Shown here: positions 27,740 through 39,713 of the stretch, piece after piece
Layout: every line of letters begins with the position of its first letter
How positions within the stretch are numbered: the stretch's first letter is position 1
Position numbers and translations under genes: made by a program
Notes under the pieces: generated by a model
Told to the model about the DNA's origin: nothing
What the model saw: the letters and a program-made list of their open reading frames with translations, nothing else
The model's database searches: none
DNA from: Pseudomonas alcaligenes
GTDB taxonomy: Bacteria > Pseudomonadota > Gammaproteobacteria > Pseudomonadales > Pseudomonadaceae
Assembly: GCF_014490745.1 (NCBI RefSeq)
Contig: NZ_LZEU01000001.1
Coordinates: forward strand, 310,001-374,000
Length of the DNA stretch: 64,000 nucleotides
Reading direction: 5' to 3'

Positions 27740-29329
27740 ATGTCTCCCACCCAACTCTTCGATCGCCTGCTGTGCTCGATCGGTTTGCGTACCCTGAATC
27801 AGCAGTTCCTGTTTTCCTATGCGCTGATGTTCCTGCTGGCCGTCGTTGCCTCGGTGGCGCTGTACCTGAGCATGTCGGTGTCGCCGGAGACCATCAACGT
27901 GGCCGGCGCCCAGCGCATGCTCAGCCAGAAGATGACCAAGGAGGCCCTGCTGCTGCACCAGGGCGCCATTCCCCGTAGCGCGCTCGACGCCACCATCGCC
28001 CAGTTCGACCAGGCTCACCGCGATCTGCTGGCGGGTAACCGCGCGCGCAATATCAGCGCCATCCAGGTGCCCGAGGTGCAGGCGCAGATGGCTGCGGTCG
28101 GGCGCCTGTGGGCGGATTTCCGCCCGCGCCTGGAGCAGGTCGCCGGCGGTGCTCAGGATGTCGACCTGCAGGGCCTGGAGGCGGCCTCGGTGACCCTGCT
28201 GAAGGAAATGAACAAGGCGGTCGGCCTGCTGGCCAGCCATGTGGAAAGCTCGCAGCGGCGGCAGATGTGGCTGGCCTTCGCCTGTGTGCTGGGCATCCTG
28301 GTGCTGGTGGTGCTGGGCCGCCAGTTCGGCCTCAGCCCACTGATGCGCGATCTGCGCGCCGTTGAGGTGGCGCTGACCCGGGTCGGCGGCGGTGACTTCA
28401 CCAGCGGGCTGCAGGGCGGCCAGCAGGATAACGAGATCGGCCGCATCTTCGCCGGCTACAACCGCATGCAGGAGCAGGTGCGCACGCTGCTGGCGCAGGT
28501 CAAGGACAGCGGTGAGCGCACCGGTTGGCATGTCGATCAGGCCGCCAGCGCGGCGGGAGCGGCGGGCGCGGATGTGCGCCAGCAGCATGAGGATCTGGAT
28601 CAGGTGGCCACGGCGATGAACGAGATGAGCGCCACCGTGGCCGAGGTGGCCCGCCATGCGGTGGGCGCGGCCGACTCGGCGCGTGGCGCCGACGGCCATG
28701 CGCGCACCGGGCAGCAGGCGGTACGCCGCAGCGCCGAGCTGATCGAGGCGCTGACCGGCCAGCTGCAGCGCAGCGGCCAGCAGATCGAGCGGCTGGAGGC
28801 GGAGACTGCCGGCGTTGGCCAGGTGCTGGAGGTGATCACCAGCATTGCCCAGCAGACCAACCTGCTCGCGCTCAATGCCGCCATCGAGGCGGCGCGGGCT
28901 GGCGAGGCCGGGCGCGGCTTCGCGGTGGTCGCCGACGAGGTGCGCACCCTGGCCAGTCGTACCCAGCAGTCCACCGGCGAGATCCAGGCGATCATCCAGC
29001 GCCTGCAGGACGGCGCGCGCCAGGCGGTGCTGGCCGTACGCCAGAGTGCCGGCATGGCGCGCGAGAACCAGACCCATATCGGCGAGGCCACGACGGTGCT
29101 GGAGCACATAGTCGGTGCGGTGGACAGCATCAGCGCGATGAACGCGCAGATCGCCACCGCCGCCGAGGAGCAGAGCCAGGTGGCGGCGGAAATCGACCAG
29201 CGCATCGTGCATATCTCCGGCCTGGCCGAGCGCAGCCATGGCGACACCGACCGGGTGGTGGAGGCCAGCTCGGAAATCCAGGCCGAGGTGCGCCGGCTCA
29301 ACGAGCGGCTTGGGCATTTCCGTACCTGA
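27740..29329 (+). CDS. Methyl-accepting chemotaxis protein with PilJ/NarX-type sensor
   Basis: 529 residues. A short cytoplasmic N-terminus and membrane helix 1 (about 20-42, [20 protein letters not shown]) precede a small helical periplasmic domain (about 43-172) with [20 protein letters not shown], the P-box-like motif of PilJ/NarX-type sensors. Helix 2 (about 174-191) is followed by HAMP and a cytoplasmic signalling domain with the hairpin tip [20 protein letters not shown] and [17 protein letters not shown]. The sensor class suggests nitrate or a similar small anion, as in PilJ-domain receptors such as P. aeruginosa McpN; this is inference. GGAGGG just upstream fixes the ATG at 27740. It stands alone with no che genes adjacent. 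Confidence 0.9.
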   Translation: MSPTQLFDRLLCSIGLRTLNQQFLFSYALMFLLAVVASVALYLSMSVSPETINVAGAQRMLSQKMTKEALLLHQGAIPRSALDATIAQFDQAHRDLLAGNRARNISAIQVPEVQAQMAAVGRLWADFRPRLEQVAGGAQDVDLQGLEAASVTLLKEMNKAVGLLASHVESSQRRQMWLAFACVLGILVLVVLGRQFGLSPLMRDLRAVEVALTRVGGGDFTSGLQGGQQDNEIGRIFAGYNRMQEQVRTLLAQVKDSGERTGWHVDQAASAAGAAGADVRQQHEDLDQVATAMNEMSATVAEVARHAVGAADSARGADGHARTGQQAVRRSAELIEALTGQLQRSGQQIERLEAETAGVGQVLEVITSIAQQTNLLALNAAIEAARAGEAGRGFAVVADEVRTLASRTQQSTGEIQAIIQRLQDGARQAVLAVRQSAGMARENQTHIGEATTVLEHIVGAVDSISAMNAQIATAAEEQSQVAAEIDQRIVHISGLAERSHGDTDRVVEASSEIQAEVRRLNERLGHFRT

Positions 29330-29425
29330 GGCTGGCTATCGCGGCGATTGAAATCCTTGGCGCGACAGTAGCGCCGGGGTGCTTCATCCTGTCTCTCGAA
29401 ACTGACCAGGCAGACAGGAGTGGTG

Positions 29426-29830
29426 ATGAATTTCCACACACGCAAATGGGTCAAGCCCGAAGACCTCAACCCCAACGGCACCTTGTTCGGCGGCAGCCTG
29501 CTGAAATGGATCGACGAGGAGGCGGCGATCTACGCGATCGTCCAGCTGGGCAGCCAGACGGTAGTGACCAAGCTGATCTCCGAGATCAACTTCGTCAGCT
29601 CGGCGCGCCAGGGCGACATCATCGAGCTGGGTATCACCGCCACCACGTTCGGCAAGAGCTCGATCACCCTGCGCTGTGAGGTGCGCAACAAGATCACCCG
29701 CAAGAGCATCCTGACCATCGACCGCATGGTCTTCGTCAACCTGGGGGCGGATGGTCTGCCGGCGCCCCATGGCAAGACCGAGATCACCTACAGCCGCGAC
29801 CGTTTCCGCGACGAGCCTGCGACAGCCTAG
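29426..29830 (+). CDS. Hotdog-fold acyl-CoA thioesterase
   Basis: 134 residues in a single hotdog domain. The N-terminal half has NPNGTLFGGSLLKWIDEEAA, the active-site helix motif of YciA/ACOT-type acyl-CoA hydrolases (catalytic Asp in WIDE), followed by TKLISEINFVSSARQGDIIEL and a beta strand-rich C-terminal half. It hydrolyses acyl-CoA esters in the cytoplasm; chain-length preference cannot be read from sequence. AGGAG six bases before the ATG at 29426 supports this start. It is flanked by the chemoreceptor gene and a haem lipoprotein gene. Confidence 0.9.
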   Translation: MNFHTRKWVKPEDLNPNGTLFGGSLLKWIDEEAAIYAIVQLGSQTVVTKLISEINFVSSARQGDIIELGITATTFGKSSITLRCEVRNKITRKSILTIDRMVFVNLGADGLPAPHGKTEITYSRDRFRDEPATA

Positions 29831-29890
29831 CGCTTGGCGGGCGGGCGCAGACTGGTAATACTGTCGCCCCTCCGCCCCAACCGGCTGCCG

Positions 29891-30343
29891 ATGATGAAGT
29901 CCAAACTGCTCCTGGCCCTGCTGGCCTGCACCCTGATTGCCGGCTGCGACCGGGTCGATCCCAATTCGCCGCTGGGCAAGCGCCAGGCGATTTTCAAGCA
30001 GATGCTGAAATCCAGCGAAGAGTTGGGCGGCATGCTGCGCGGGCGAATCCCCTTCAATGGTGAGCAGTTTGCCGCCGGCGCCAAGCACCTCGATGAACTG
30101 GCGCAGCAGCCCTGGCAGCACTTTCCGCAGCAGCGCGAGGAGGGTGGCGACAGCGATGCGCGTGCCGAAGTGTGGCAGCGCCAGGAGCGCTTCCAGCAGC
30201 TGGCCCACGAGCTGGAGCAGGCCACTGGCGCCCTGGCGGCGGCCACTGCCCAGCCGCCACTGAAGGCGGAAACCCTGGCGCCGCTGGTGCAGCGCGTGGA
30301 AGACGGCTGCGAAGGCTGCCACAAGGAATTTCGCGTCTACTGA
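29891..30343 (+). CDS. Cytochrome c'-like lipoprotein
   Basis: 150 residues. A lipoprotein signal (MMKSKLLLALLACTLIAGC) ends in a lipobox with the acylated C19. The body is helical and polar, and the extreme C-terminus has one haem c attachment motif, C140-E-G-C143-H144, followed by KEFRVY. A single C-terminal CXXCH in a four-helix-bundle-sized protein is the signature of the cytochrome c'/c556 class. It should be membrane-anchored in the periplasm; a role in electron transfer or NO/O2 binding is inference. The second ATG (29894) is an equally good start. Its stop codon is only 1 nt from the convergent ligB stop, with no terminator between. Confidence 0.8.
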   Translation: MMKSKLLLALLACTLIAGCDRVDPNSPLGKRQAIFKQMLKSSEELGGMLRGRIPFNGEQFAAGAKHLDELAQQPWQHFPQQREEGGDSDARAEVWQRQERFQQLAHELEQATGALAAATAQPPLKAETLAPLVQRVEDGCEGCHKEFRVY

Positions 30344-30344
30344 C

Positions 30345-32433
<2,089 letters not shown>

Positions 32434-32550
32434 TAGCCCGCTAACATGCCCATTACATGTTGTTTGCTCGGACGAGCTGCCACCTAAGCCCAGTATTCGC
32501 ATGCCAGTGCGTAAGCTGGGTGAAGCCCGCGTGAGCCAATCTCCGCCAAC

Positions 32551-32579
32551 AAAAAGCCCCGCACTAGGCGGGGCTTTTT
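32551..32579. terminator. Terminator downstream of metK
   Basis: AAAAAGCCCCGC, loop ACTAG, GCGGGGCTTTTT. It lies 17 nt after the metK stop on the minus strand and can work in both directions. Confidence 0.92.
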
Positions 32580-32595
32580 GCATGGCTGGGAAACC

Positions 32596-33786
32596 TTACA
32601 GGCCGGCAGCGGCGCGCAGGTCGGCGACCTTGTCGGTCTTCTCCCAGGTGAAGGTGCTGAAGGTGTCGTTGCCGACAGTCTTCTGCTGCGGAGTGCGGCC
32701 GAAGTGGCCGTAGGCTGCGGTTTCCTGGTACATCGGGTGCAGCAGGTCGAGCATCTTGGTGATGGCGTACGGACGCAGGTCGAACACTTCACGCACCAGC
32801 TTGATGATCTTGTCTTCGGCGATCTTGTGGGTGCCGAAGGTGTTGATCGAGATGGAGGTCGGCTGGGCCACGCCGATGGCGTAGGACACCTGGATCTCGC
32901 AGCGGTCGGCCAGGCCGGCGGCCACGATGTTCTTGGCGACATAACGGCCGGCGTAGGCAGCCGAACGGTCGACCTTGGATGGATCCTTGCCGGAGAAGGC
33001 GCCGCCGCCGTGACGGGCCATGCCGCCGTAGGAGTCGACGATGATCTTGCGGCCGGTCAGGCCGCAGTCGCCCACCGGGCCGCCGATTACGAAGTTGCCG
33101 GTCGGGTTGATGTGGAACTGGGTGTCCTTGTGCAGCAGCTCGGCTGGCAGGGCGTGCTTGATGATCAGCTCCATCACGCCTTCACGCAGGTCGGCCAGCG
33201 ACACTTCCGGGTTGTGCTGGGTGGACAGCACCACGGCGTCGATGCCGATCACTTTGCCGTTCTCGTACTGGCAGGTGACCTGGGACTTGGCGTCCGGGCG
33301 CAGCCAGGTCAGCAGACCGGACTTGCGCGCTTCGGCCTGGCGCTCGACCAGGGCGTGGGAGAAGCGGATCGGTGCCGGCATCAGCACGTCGGTCTCGTTG
33401 CTGGCGTAGCCGAACATCAGGCCCTGGTCACCGGCACCCTGGTCTTCCGGCTTGGCGCGGTCGACACCCTGGTTGATGTCCGGGGACTGCTTGCCAATGA
33501 TGTTCATCACGCCGCAGGTGGCGCCGTCGAAGCCGACGTCGGAGCTGGTGTAGCCGATGTCGCAGATCACGTCACGGACGATCTGCTCGAGGTCGACCCA
33601 GGCGCTGGTGGTGACTTCGCCGGCGACGATGGCGACGCCGGTCTTGACCAGGGTTTCCACGGCCACGCGGGCGTGTTTGTCCTGGGCAATGATGGCGTCG
33701 AGGACGGCATCGGAAATCTGGTCGGCGATCTTGTCCGGGTGGCCTTCGGACACGGATTCGGAGGTAAACAGGGAGTATTCGCTCAT
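32596..33786 (-). CDS. metK: S-adenosylmethionine synthetase
   Basis: 396 residues, the usual length. It condenses methionine and ATP to SAM. Motifs: [20 protein letters not shown] (ATP/methionine site), [12 protein letters not shown] (signature 1), and [18 protein letters not shown] (signature 2). It begins 13 nt after the stop of the ArsR-methyltransferase gene, so both are read from the promoter at 34805-34833, making metK a likely target of that regulator. The strong terminator at 32551 ends the unit. Confidence 0.98.
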   Translation of the reverse strand: MSEYSLFTSESVSEGHPDKIADQISDAVLDAIIAQDKHARVAVETLVKTGVAIVAGEVTTSAWVDLEQIVRDVICDIGYTSSDVGFDGATCGVMNIIGKQSPDINQGVDRAKPEDQGAGDQGLMFGYASNETDVLMPAPIRFSHALVERQAEARKSGLLTWLRPDAKSQVTCQYENGKVIGIDAVVLSTQHNPEVSLADLREGVMELIIKHALPAELLHKDTQFHINPTGNFVIGGPVGDCGLTGRKIIVDSYGGMARHGGGAFSGKDPSKVDRSAAYAGRYVAKNIVAAGLADRCEIQVSYAIGVAQPTSISINTFGTHKIAEDKIIKLVREVFDLRPYAITKMLDLLHPMYQETAAYGHFGRTPQQKTVGNDTFSTFTWEKTDKVADLRAAAGL

Positions 33787-33799
33787 TTCAAAATCCTAT

Positions 33800-34795
33800 T
33801 CATTCCTGGGTTTGCTTCGCATCCGGCTTGGCGAAGTGCCGTACCTGAATCTGAAAGCCGTTCTTGAGGCCCACATAGAGGCTCTCGCCGGGCGTGAGCC
33901 CCGCGGCATCGGCCCAGCGGGCCAGATCTTCCTGTTCGAAGCCGAGCCAGAGATCGCCGCAGGCCGTCCTGGCCCAACTCTGGTCATGGCTGCACAACTC
34001 GGTAATCAGCAGGCTGCCGGTCGGTCTGACCAGGCGCGCCAGCTGCTTGAGCGCCTCGGCCGGGGCAGCGAAATGGTGCAGCACCATGTTCACCACCACG
34101 CAGTCGGCGGCATCGATCTCATCATTCAGGGCATCGGCGAGCTGCAGCTCGACGTTGCCCAGTTGTTCTTTATTACAGCGCTGGCGGGCCAGTTCGAGCA
34201 TCGCCGTGCTGTTATCCAGCGCCACCACCTTGCCGAAACGCCGGGCCAGCTCGGGCAGGAAACCGCCATCGCCGGGGCCGACTTCCAGGGCCGTGGCGCC
34301 AGCGCTGAAGCCCAGGGCATCGAGCAGGGCCAGCACGCTGTCGCGGTACTGCGGCAGGCCGGCGATCAGATCCTGCTGGGCCTGGAACTTGTCCGCCGTC
34401 TTGGCGAAGAAGTCGCGGCTGGCGGCGGCGCGCTGGGCATGCACGGCGGCGATGCGCGCCTGCACGTCCTCCGGCAGCTGCAGTTCGTCGACTTCCGCCA
34501 GCAGCGCACCATGCAGGGTGCCGCCGAGCAGCTCGCTGTGTGGCAGGGCGCGGCGGTAGAACACCGCATTGCCTTCGCGGCGGGTGGCCACCAGGCCGGC
34601 CTGGGCCAGCACCTTGAGGTGGTGGCTCATACCCGACTGGCCGATGGCGAAGATCTGCGCCAGCTCCAGTACGCCAAACGAGTCGTTGGCCAGCGCGCGC
34701 AGCACGTTCAGGCGCAGCGGGTCGCCGCCGGCCTTGCACAGGGCGGCGAGCTCGTCGGCAGGCTCGAAACGGAGCTGGGGCACGCGCATATTCAT
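33800..34795 (-). CDS. ArsR-type regulator fused to a SAM-dependent methyltransferase domain
   Basis: 331 residues. Residues 10-95 form an ArsR winged helix-turn-helix (AGGDPLRLNVLRALANDSFGV, IGQSGMSHHLKVLAQAGLV recognition helix, EGNAVFYRRAL wing) without the metal-binding Cys motif of metal sensors. Residues 145-300 form a class I methyltransferase fold with the SAM site ALEVGPGDGGFLPELA, VVALDNS, and VVNMVLHHF. The arrangement and the operon with metK suggest a SAM/SAH-responsive repressor related to SahR-type regulators; that is inference. PAO1 PA0547 sits at the same place. The start may be 34795 or the second Met at 34789; no clear Shine-Dalgarno sequence is seen and the promoter lies so close that the mRNA would be nearly leaderless. 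Confidence 0.85.
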   Translation of the reverse strand: MNMRVPQLRFEPADELAALCKAGGDPLRLNVLRALANDSFGVLELAQIFAIGQSGMSHHLKVLAQAGLVATRREGNAVFYRRALPHSELLGGTLHGALLAEVDELQLPEDVQARIAAVHAQRAAASRDFFAKTADKFQAQQDLIAGLPQYRDSVLALLDALGFSAGATALEVGPGDGGFLPELARRFGKVVALDNSTAMLELARQRCNKEQLGNVELQLADALNDEIDAADCVVVNMVLHHFAAPAEALKQLARLVRPTGSLLITELCSHDQSWARTACGDLWLGFEQEDLARWADAAGLTPGESLYVGLKNGFQIQVRHFAKPDAKQTQE

Positions 34796-34804
34796 AAGGG
34801 CCGC

Positions 34805-34833
34805 AGTCTAGTCGGTCACTTTTCAGTCAGCAA
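34805..34833 (-). promoter_or_regulatory. Sigma70-like promoter of the arsR-metK operon
   Basis: On the minus strand TTGCTG (34833-34828), exactly 17 nt, then TAGACT (34810-34805). Predicted transcription start is near 34798, only a few bases before the ATG at 34795. Confidence 0.6.
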
Positions 34834-34836
34834 CAG

Positions 34837-34860
34837 CAATATCAAAACTTTTTGATATTG
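34837..34860. promoter_or_regulatory. Perfect 11-bp AT-rich inverted repeat, likely ArsR-type operator
   Basis: CAATATCAAAA and TTTTGATATTG flank a 2-nt spacer. In this G+C-rich genome an AT-rich 24-bp palindrome beside the -35 box of an ArsR-family gene is the expected form of its operator. It could also affect tktA, which is divergent. Confidence 0.7.
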
Positions 34861-35008
34861 CCCGGTGAGCCGGCCGCAATGCCCTGTACAGGCGCTGCCG
34901 GGCGGCTTTCGTCGATCTTTCATTGCCCCGCAGCGCCTGGCTGGGCGAAAATGCGCGCCTTTTTCCGCCTCTTTCATTTAGCAACAGTCCTTCCCAGGAG
35001 ATTTAGCG

Positions 35009-37009
35009 ATGCCCAGCCGTCGTGAGCGTGCCAATGCCATTCGTGCCCTCAGCATGGATGCCGTGCAGAAAGCCAACAGCGGCCACCCGGGTGCCCCCAT
35101 GGGCATGGCGGACATCGCCGAAGTGCTGTGGCGCGACTATCTGCAGCACAACCCGAGCAACCCGAACTGGGCCGACCGCGACCGCTTCGTGCTGTCCAAC
35201 GGCCACGGCTCGATGCTGATCTATTCGCTGCTGCACCTGACCGGCTACGACCTGGGCATCGACGACCTCAAGCAGTTCCGCCAGCTGCACAGCCGCACCC
35301 CGGGCCACCCGGAATACGGCTACACCCCGGGCGTCGAGACCACCACCGGCCCGCTGGGCCAGGGCATCGCCAACGCCGTCGGCTTCGCCATCGCCGAAAA
35401 AGTGCTGGGCGCGCAGTTCAACCGCCCGGGCCACGACGTGGTCAACCACTACACTTACGCCTTCCTCGGCGACGGCTGCATGATGGAAGGCATCAGCCAT
35501 GAAGTCTGCTCGCTGGCCGGTACCCTGGGCCTGGGCAAGCTGATCGCTTTCTACGACGACAACGGCATCTCCATCGACGGCGAAGTCCACGGCTGGTTCA
35601 CTGACGACACCCCGGCGCGCTTCGAGTCCTACGGCTGGCAGGTGATCCGCAATGTCGACGGCCATGACGCCGACGAGATCAAGACCGCCATCGAGACCGC
35701 ACGCAAATCCAGCGACCGTCCGACCCTGATCTGCTGCAAGACCATCATCGGCTTCGGTTCGCCGAACAAGCAGGGCAAGGAAGAGTGCCACGGCGCCGCG
35801 CTGGGCAACGATGAAATCGCCCTGACCCGCGCCGCGCTGGGCTGGAACCACGGCCCGTTCGAGATTCCTTCGGAAATCTACGCCGAGTGGGACGCCAAGG
35901 AAGCCGGTGCTGCCCGTGAAGCCGCCTGGAACGACAAGTTCGCCGCCTACGCCGCCGCCCATCCGGAACTGGCTGCCGAGCTCAAGCGTCGCCTGGCGGG
36001 CGAGCTGCCGGCCGACTTCGCCGAGAAGTCCGCTGCCTACGTTGCCGAAGTCGCCGCCAAGGGCGAGACCATCGCCAGCCGCAAGGCCAGCCAGAACGCG
36101 CTGAACGCCTTCGGCCCGCTGCTGCCGGAATTCCTCGGCGGTTCCGCCGACCTGGCCGGTTCCAACCTGACCCTGTGGAAAGGCTGCAAGGGTGTCGAAG
36201 CGGCTGACGCTTCCGGCAACTACCTGTTCTACGGCGTACGCGAGTTCGGCATGAGCGCGATCATGAACGGCATCGCCCTGCACGGTGGTTTCATCCCGTA
36301 CGGCGCGACCTTCCTGATCTTCATGGAATACGCCCGTAACGCCGTGCGCATGGCCGCGCTGATGAAGCAGCGCGTGCTGTTCGTGTTCACCCACGATTCC
36401 ATCGGCCTTGGCGAAGACGGCCCGACCCACCAGCCGATCGAGCAGCTGGCCAGCCTGCGTGGCACGCCGAACCTGGACACCTGGCGCCCGGCCGATGCGG
36501 TGGAATCCGCAGTGGCCTGGAAGTACGCCATCGAGCGCGCCGACGGCCCGTCCGCACTGATCTTCAGCCGTCAGAACCTGCCGCACCAGGCCCGTGACGC
36601 CCAGCAGCTGGCCGATGTGGCCCGCGGTGCCTATGTGCTGAAAGACTGCGCCGGCGAGCCGGAACTGATCCTGATCGCCACCGGTTCGGAAGTCGGCCTG
36701 GCCGTACAGGCCTACGACAAACTGAGCGCGCAGGGCAAAAAGGTACGCGTGGTGTCCATGCCGTCGACCAGCGTGTTTGACCAGCAGGACGCTGCCTACA
36801 AGCAGGCCGTACTGCCGCTGCAGGTGGGCGCGCGCATTGCCATCGAGGCCGCGCATGTGGACTTCTGGTACAAGTACGTGGGCCTGGAAGGGCGCATCAT
36901 CGGCATGACCACCTTCGGTGAGTCCGCCCCGGCGCCGGCGCTGTTCGAGGAGTTCGGCTTCACCGTCGACAACATCCTGGAAACCGCCGCCGAGCTGCTG
37001 GACGCCTAA
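35009..37009 (+). CDS. tktA: Transketolase
   Basis: 666 residues, thiamine diphosphate enzyme of the pentose phosphate pathway. Motifs: [18 protein letters not shown], the substrate-binding [11 protein letters not shown] and [12 protein letters not shown], the ThDP/Mg signature [20 protein letters not shown] with its distal NGI, and in the middle domain [23 protein letters not shown] lies before the ATG at 35009. It leads the central-carbon run tktA-epd-pgk-fba, all on the plus strand, an order found throughout Pseudomonas. A composite inverted repeat separates it from epd, so the genes may be expressed unequally. Confidence 0.98.
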   Translation: MPSRRERANAIRALSMDAVQKANSGHPGAPMGMADIAEVLWRDYLQHNPSNPNWADRDRFVLSNGHGSMLIYSLLHLTGYDLGIDDLKQFRQLHSRTPGHPEYGYTPGVETTTGPLGQGIANAVGFAIAEKVLGAQFNRPGHDVVNHYTYAFLGDGCMMEGISHEVCSLAGTLGLGKLIAFYDDNGISIDGEVHGWFTDDTPARFESYGWQVIRNVDGHDADEIKTAIETARKSSDRPTLICCKTIIGFGSPNKQGKEECHGAALGNDEIALTRAALGWNHGPFEIPSEIYAEWDAKEAGAAREAAWNDKFAAYAAAHPELAAELKRRLAGELPADFAEKSAAYVAEVAAKGETIASRKASQNALNAFGPLLPEFLGGSADLAGSNLTLWKGCKGVEAADASGNYLFYGVREFGMSAIMNGIALHGGFIPYGATFLIFMEYARNAVRMAALMKQRVLFVFTHDSIGLGEDGPTHQPIEQLASLRGTPNLDTWRPADAVESAVAWKYAIERADGPSALIFSRQNLPHQARDAQQLADVARGAYVLKDCAGEPELILIATGSEVGLAVQAYDKLSAQGKKVRVVSMPSTSVFDQQDAAYKQAVLPLQVGARIAIEAAHVDFWYKYVGLEGRIIGMTTFGESAPAPALFEEFGFTVDNILETAAELLDA

Positions 37010-37021
37010 GTGCCAGGTGGT

Positions 37022-37099
37022 GGTGGATGGCTGCGGCCATCCACCCTACGTGACTCCACCCTTGCGTAGGGTGGAAAACCCGCGAAGCGGTTTTCCACC
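37022..37099. repeat. Composite inverted repeats between tktA and epd
   Basis: Three nested or neighbouring palindromes: GGTGGATGG/CCATCCACC (37022-37045), CCACCCTACG/CGTAGGGTGG overlapping it, and GGTGGAAAACC/GGTTTTCCACC (37070-37099). The alternatives exclude each other in RNA. No T-run follows. Confidence 0.75.
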
Positions 37100-37120
37100 T
37101 GCCAGACCGACGAAGAAACC

Positions 37121-38167
37121 ATGGCCAAACGCCCCTACAAAGTCGCCCTCAACGGATACGGCCGTATCGGTCGTTGCGTGCTGCGCGCCTTGCACGAGCG
37201 CGGCGCTGCGGCCGGTTTCGAGATAGTCGCGCTGAACGACCTGGCCGACCAGGCCAGCATCGAATACCTGACTCGCTTCGACTCCACCCACGGCCGCTTC
37301 CCCGGCGAAGTGCGGGTCGACGGCGACTGCCTGCACATCAACGGCGACTGCGTGAAGGTGCTGCGCCAGGCCACCCCGGAAGGCATCGACTGGGCCGGCC
37401 TGGGCATCGACCTGTTGCTGGAGTGCTCCGGCGTCTACCACAGCCGCGCCGATGGCGAGCGCTTCCTGGTGGCCGGCGCGCCGCGGGTGCTGTTCTCCCA
37501 GCCGATGGCCAGCGAGGCTGACGTCGACGCCACCGTGGTTTACGGCGTCAACCAGGCCTGCCTGTCCGGCGCCGAGCGGCTGGTGTCCAACGCCTCCTGC
37601 ACCACCAACTGCGCGGTGCCGCTGCTCAAGCTGCTCGACGAGGCGCTGGGCCTGGAGTACGTCTCCATCACCACCATCCACTCGGCGATGAACGACCAGC
37701 CGGTGATCGACGCCTACCACCACGAAGACCTGCGCCGCACGCGCTCGGCCTTCCAGTCGGTGATCCCGGTGTCCACCGGCCTGGCCCGTGGTATCGAACG
37801 CCTGCTGCCGGAGCTGGCCGGGCGCATCCAGGCCAAGGCCATCCGCGTGCCGACGGTCAATGTCTCCTGCCTGGACATCACCCTGCAGGTGGCGCGTGAC
37901 ACCAGTGCCGCCGAGATCAACGCCTTGCTGCGCCAGGCCGCCGAAGCCGGCCCCCTGAAGAATCTCGTGGCCTATACCGAGCTGCCGCACGCCAGCTGCG
38001 ATTTCAACCACGACGCCCATTCGGCGATTGTCGACGGTAGCCAGACCCGCGTGTCCGGCCCGCGCCTGGTCAACCTGCTGGCCTGGTTCGACAACGAATG
38101 GGGCTTTGCCAACCGCATGCTCGACGTCGCGGAACACTTCCTCGCCGTTTCGACTGTTTCCAACTAA
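37121..38167 (+). CDS. epd: D-erythrose-4-phosphate dehydrogenase
   Basis: 348 residues of the GAPDH superfamily. N-terminal NAD fold VALNGYGRIGRCVLRAL, the catalytic C160 in SNASCTTNCAVPLLK, and the C-terminal WFDNEWGFANRMLD. The residues after the NAD fold and its setting between tktA and pgk point to Epd, which oxidises erythrose-4-phosphate toward pyridoxal 5'-phosphate, rather than glycolytic GapA; a gluconeogenic GAPDH role cannot be excluded. It lies 112 nt after tktA and 24 nt before pgk, so it is probably co-transcribed with pgk. Confidence 0.9.
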   Translation: MAKRPYKVALNGYGRIGRCVLRALHERGAAAGFEIVALNDLADQASIEYLTRFDSTHGRFPGEVRVDGDCLHINGDCVKVLRQATPEGIDWAGLGIDLLLECSGVYHSRADGERFLVAGAPRVLFSQPMASEADVDATVVYGVNQACLSGAERLVSNASCTTNCAVPLLKLLDEALGLEYVSITTIHSAMNDQPVIDAYHHEDLRRTRSAFQSVIPVSTGLARGIERLLPELAGRIQAKAIRVPTVNVSCLDITLQVARDTSAAEINALLRQAAEAGPLKNLVAYTELPHASCDFNHDAHSAIVDGSQTRVSGPRLVNLLAWFDNEWGFANRMLDVAEHFLAVSTVSN

Positions 38168-38191
38168 CCAGCCCCTTGTGAAGGACTGACC

Positions 38192-39352
38192 ATGACCGTT
38201 TTGAAGATGACCGACCTCGACCTCGCCGGTAAGCGCGTGCTGATCCGCGAAGACCTCAACGTCCCGGTGAAGGACGGCGTGGTGAAGAGCGACGCGCGCA
38301 TCCTCGCTTCCCTGCCGACCATCAAGCTGGCCCTGGAGAAGGGCGCGGCGGTCATGGTCTGCTCGCACCTGGGGCGTCCGACCGAAGGCGAGTTCAGTGA
38401 AGAGAACAGCCTGGCGCCGGTGGCGGCCTACCTGAGCAAAGCCCTGGGCCGCGACGTACCGCTGGTCAAGGACTACCTCGGCGGCGTCGAGGTCAAGGCT
38501 GGCGACGTGGTGCTGTTCGAGAACGTGCGCTTCAACAAGGGCGAGAAGAAAAACGCCGACGAACTGGCCCAGCAATACGCTGCCCTGTGCGACGTGTTCG
38601 TCATGGACGCCTTCGGCACCGCCCACCGCGCCGAGGGTTCGACCCATGGCGTGGCCAAGTTCGCCAAGGTCGCCGCGGCCGGCCCGCTGCTGGCTGCCGA
38701 GCTGGACGCCCTGGGCAAGGCCCTGGACAAGCCGAACCGCCCGATGCTGGCCATCGTCGCCGGCTCCAAGGTGTCGACCAAGCTCGACGTGCTGAACAGC
38801 CTGGCCGAGATCTGCGACCAGCTGATCGTCGGCGGCGGCATCGCCAACACCTTCCTCGCCGCCGCCGGCTACCCGGTCGGCAAGTCGCTGCATGAAGCCG
38901 AGCTGCTGGACACCGCCAAGGCCATCGCCGCCAAGGTCAGCGTGCCGCTGCCGGTCGACGTGGTAGTGGCCAAGGCCTTCGCCGAAGACGCCGAAGCCAC
39001 CGTGAAAGCCATCGCCGACGTCGCCGAAGACGACATGATCCTCGACATTGGCCCGCAAACTGCTGCGCAGTTCGCCGAGATGCTCAAGGCCTCGCAGACC
39101 ATCCTGTGGAACGGCCCGGTTGGCGTGTTCGAGTTCGACCAGTTCGGCAACGGCACCAAGGTACTGGCCCAGGCCATCGCCGACAGCGCGGCGTTCTCCA
39201 TTGCCGGCGGTGGCGACACCCTGGCCGCCATCGACAAGTACGGCGTGGCCGCGCAGATCTCCTACATCTCCACCGGTGGTGGCGCCTTCCTCGAGTTCGT
39301 CGAGGGCAAGGTACTGCCGGCCGTGGAAGTGCTGGAGCAGCGCGCCAAGTAA
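38192..39352 (+). CDS. pgk: Phosphoglycerate kinase
   Basis: 386 residues, the usual bacterial length. Motifs: [16 protein letters not shown] (start of the N-lobe), [35 protein letters not shown] block ([14 protein letters not shown]), [10 protein letters not shown], and the nucleotide-binding [16 protein letters not shown] and [13 protein letters not shown]. It transfers phosphate between 1,3-bisphosphoglycerate and ADP. It follows epd after 24 nt; an MliC-like lipoprotein gene begins 33 nt downstream. Confidence 0.98.
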   Translation: MTVLKMTDLDLAGKRVLIREDLNVPVKDGVVKSDARILASLPTIKLALEKGAAVMVCSHLGRPTEGEFSEENSLAPVAAYLSKALGRDVPLVKDYLGGVEVKAGDVVLFENVRFNKGEKKNADELAQQYAALCDVFVMDAFGTAHRAEGSTHGVAKFAKVAAAGPLLAAELDALGKALDKPNRPMLAIVAGSKVSTKLDVLNSLAEICDQLIVGGGIANTFLAAAGYPVGKSLHEAELLDTAKAIAAKVSVPLPVDVVVAKAFAEDAEATVKAIADVAEDDMILDIGPQTAAQFAEMLKASQTILWNGPVGVFEFDQFGNGTKVLAQAIADSAAFSIAGGGDTLAAIDKYGVAAQISYISTGGGAFLEFVEGKVLPAVEVLEQRAK

Positions 39353-39385
39353 GCCAATCCACCTGCGGCTGGGAAGGAGTTGCCC

Positions 39386-39703
39386 ATGATCAGACAAGGA
39401 TGCATCACCCTGGCCCTGGCCGCCCTGCTGGGCGGCTGTGCCAGCCAGCCGTCAGCCAGCGACGTGTGGACGCGCTGGGTGTGCGACAGCCAGGCCGAAG
39501 TGCTGTGGCGTCCGGTGGGCGACGACGCGGTCGACCTGCGTCTGGGCGGCGGCGATATCGTTCATCGCCTGCAGCGTGAACCCTCCGGCTCCGGCGCGCT
39601 CTATAGCGACGGCATGCTGGCCTTCCACACCAAGGGTGACGAGGGACTGGTCTACCGGGTGGCCGACGACGACCTGATCGGTCGCGGCTGCAAGGCGCAA
39701 TAA
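39386..39703 (+). CDS. MliC/PliC-type lysozyme-inhibitor-like lipoprotein
   Basis: 105 residues. The lipoprotein signal MIRQGCITLALAALLGGC gives a lipobox with C18. The C-terminal part contains SGSGALYSDGMLAFHTKGDEG, close to the conserved core of the membrane-bound C-type lysozyme inhibitor family (xSGxxYxxGxxxFWxKGxE), preceded by WVCDS and closed by GRGC, giving one predicted disulphide. The family protects cell-wall glycan from lysozyme, but here a His replaces the usual Trp in the core, so inhibition is not certain. GAAGGAG lies before the ATG. Its place between pgk and fba is also seen in other Pseudomonas and suggests read-through from pgk. Confidence 0.8.
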   Translation: MIRQGCITLALAALLGGCASQPSASDVWTRWVCDSQAEVLWRPVGDDAVDLRLGGGDIVHRLQREPSGSGALYSDGMLAFHTKGDEGLVYRVADDDLIGRGCKAQ

Positions 39704-39713
39704 ACGAATAGTT

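Noticed and set aside
37121..38167. Annotation of this gene as glycolytic GapA
   Set aside because: Its place between tktA and pgk and the sequence outside the catalytic block fit Epd better; GapA activity is kept only as an alternative.
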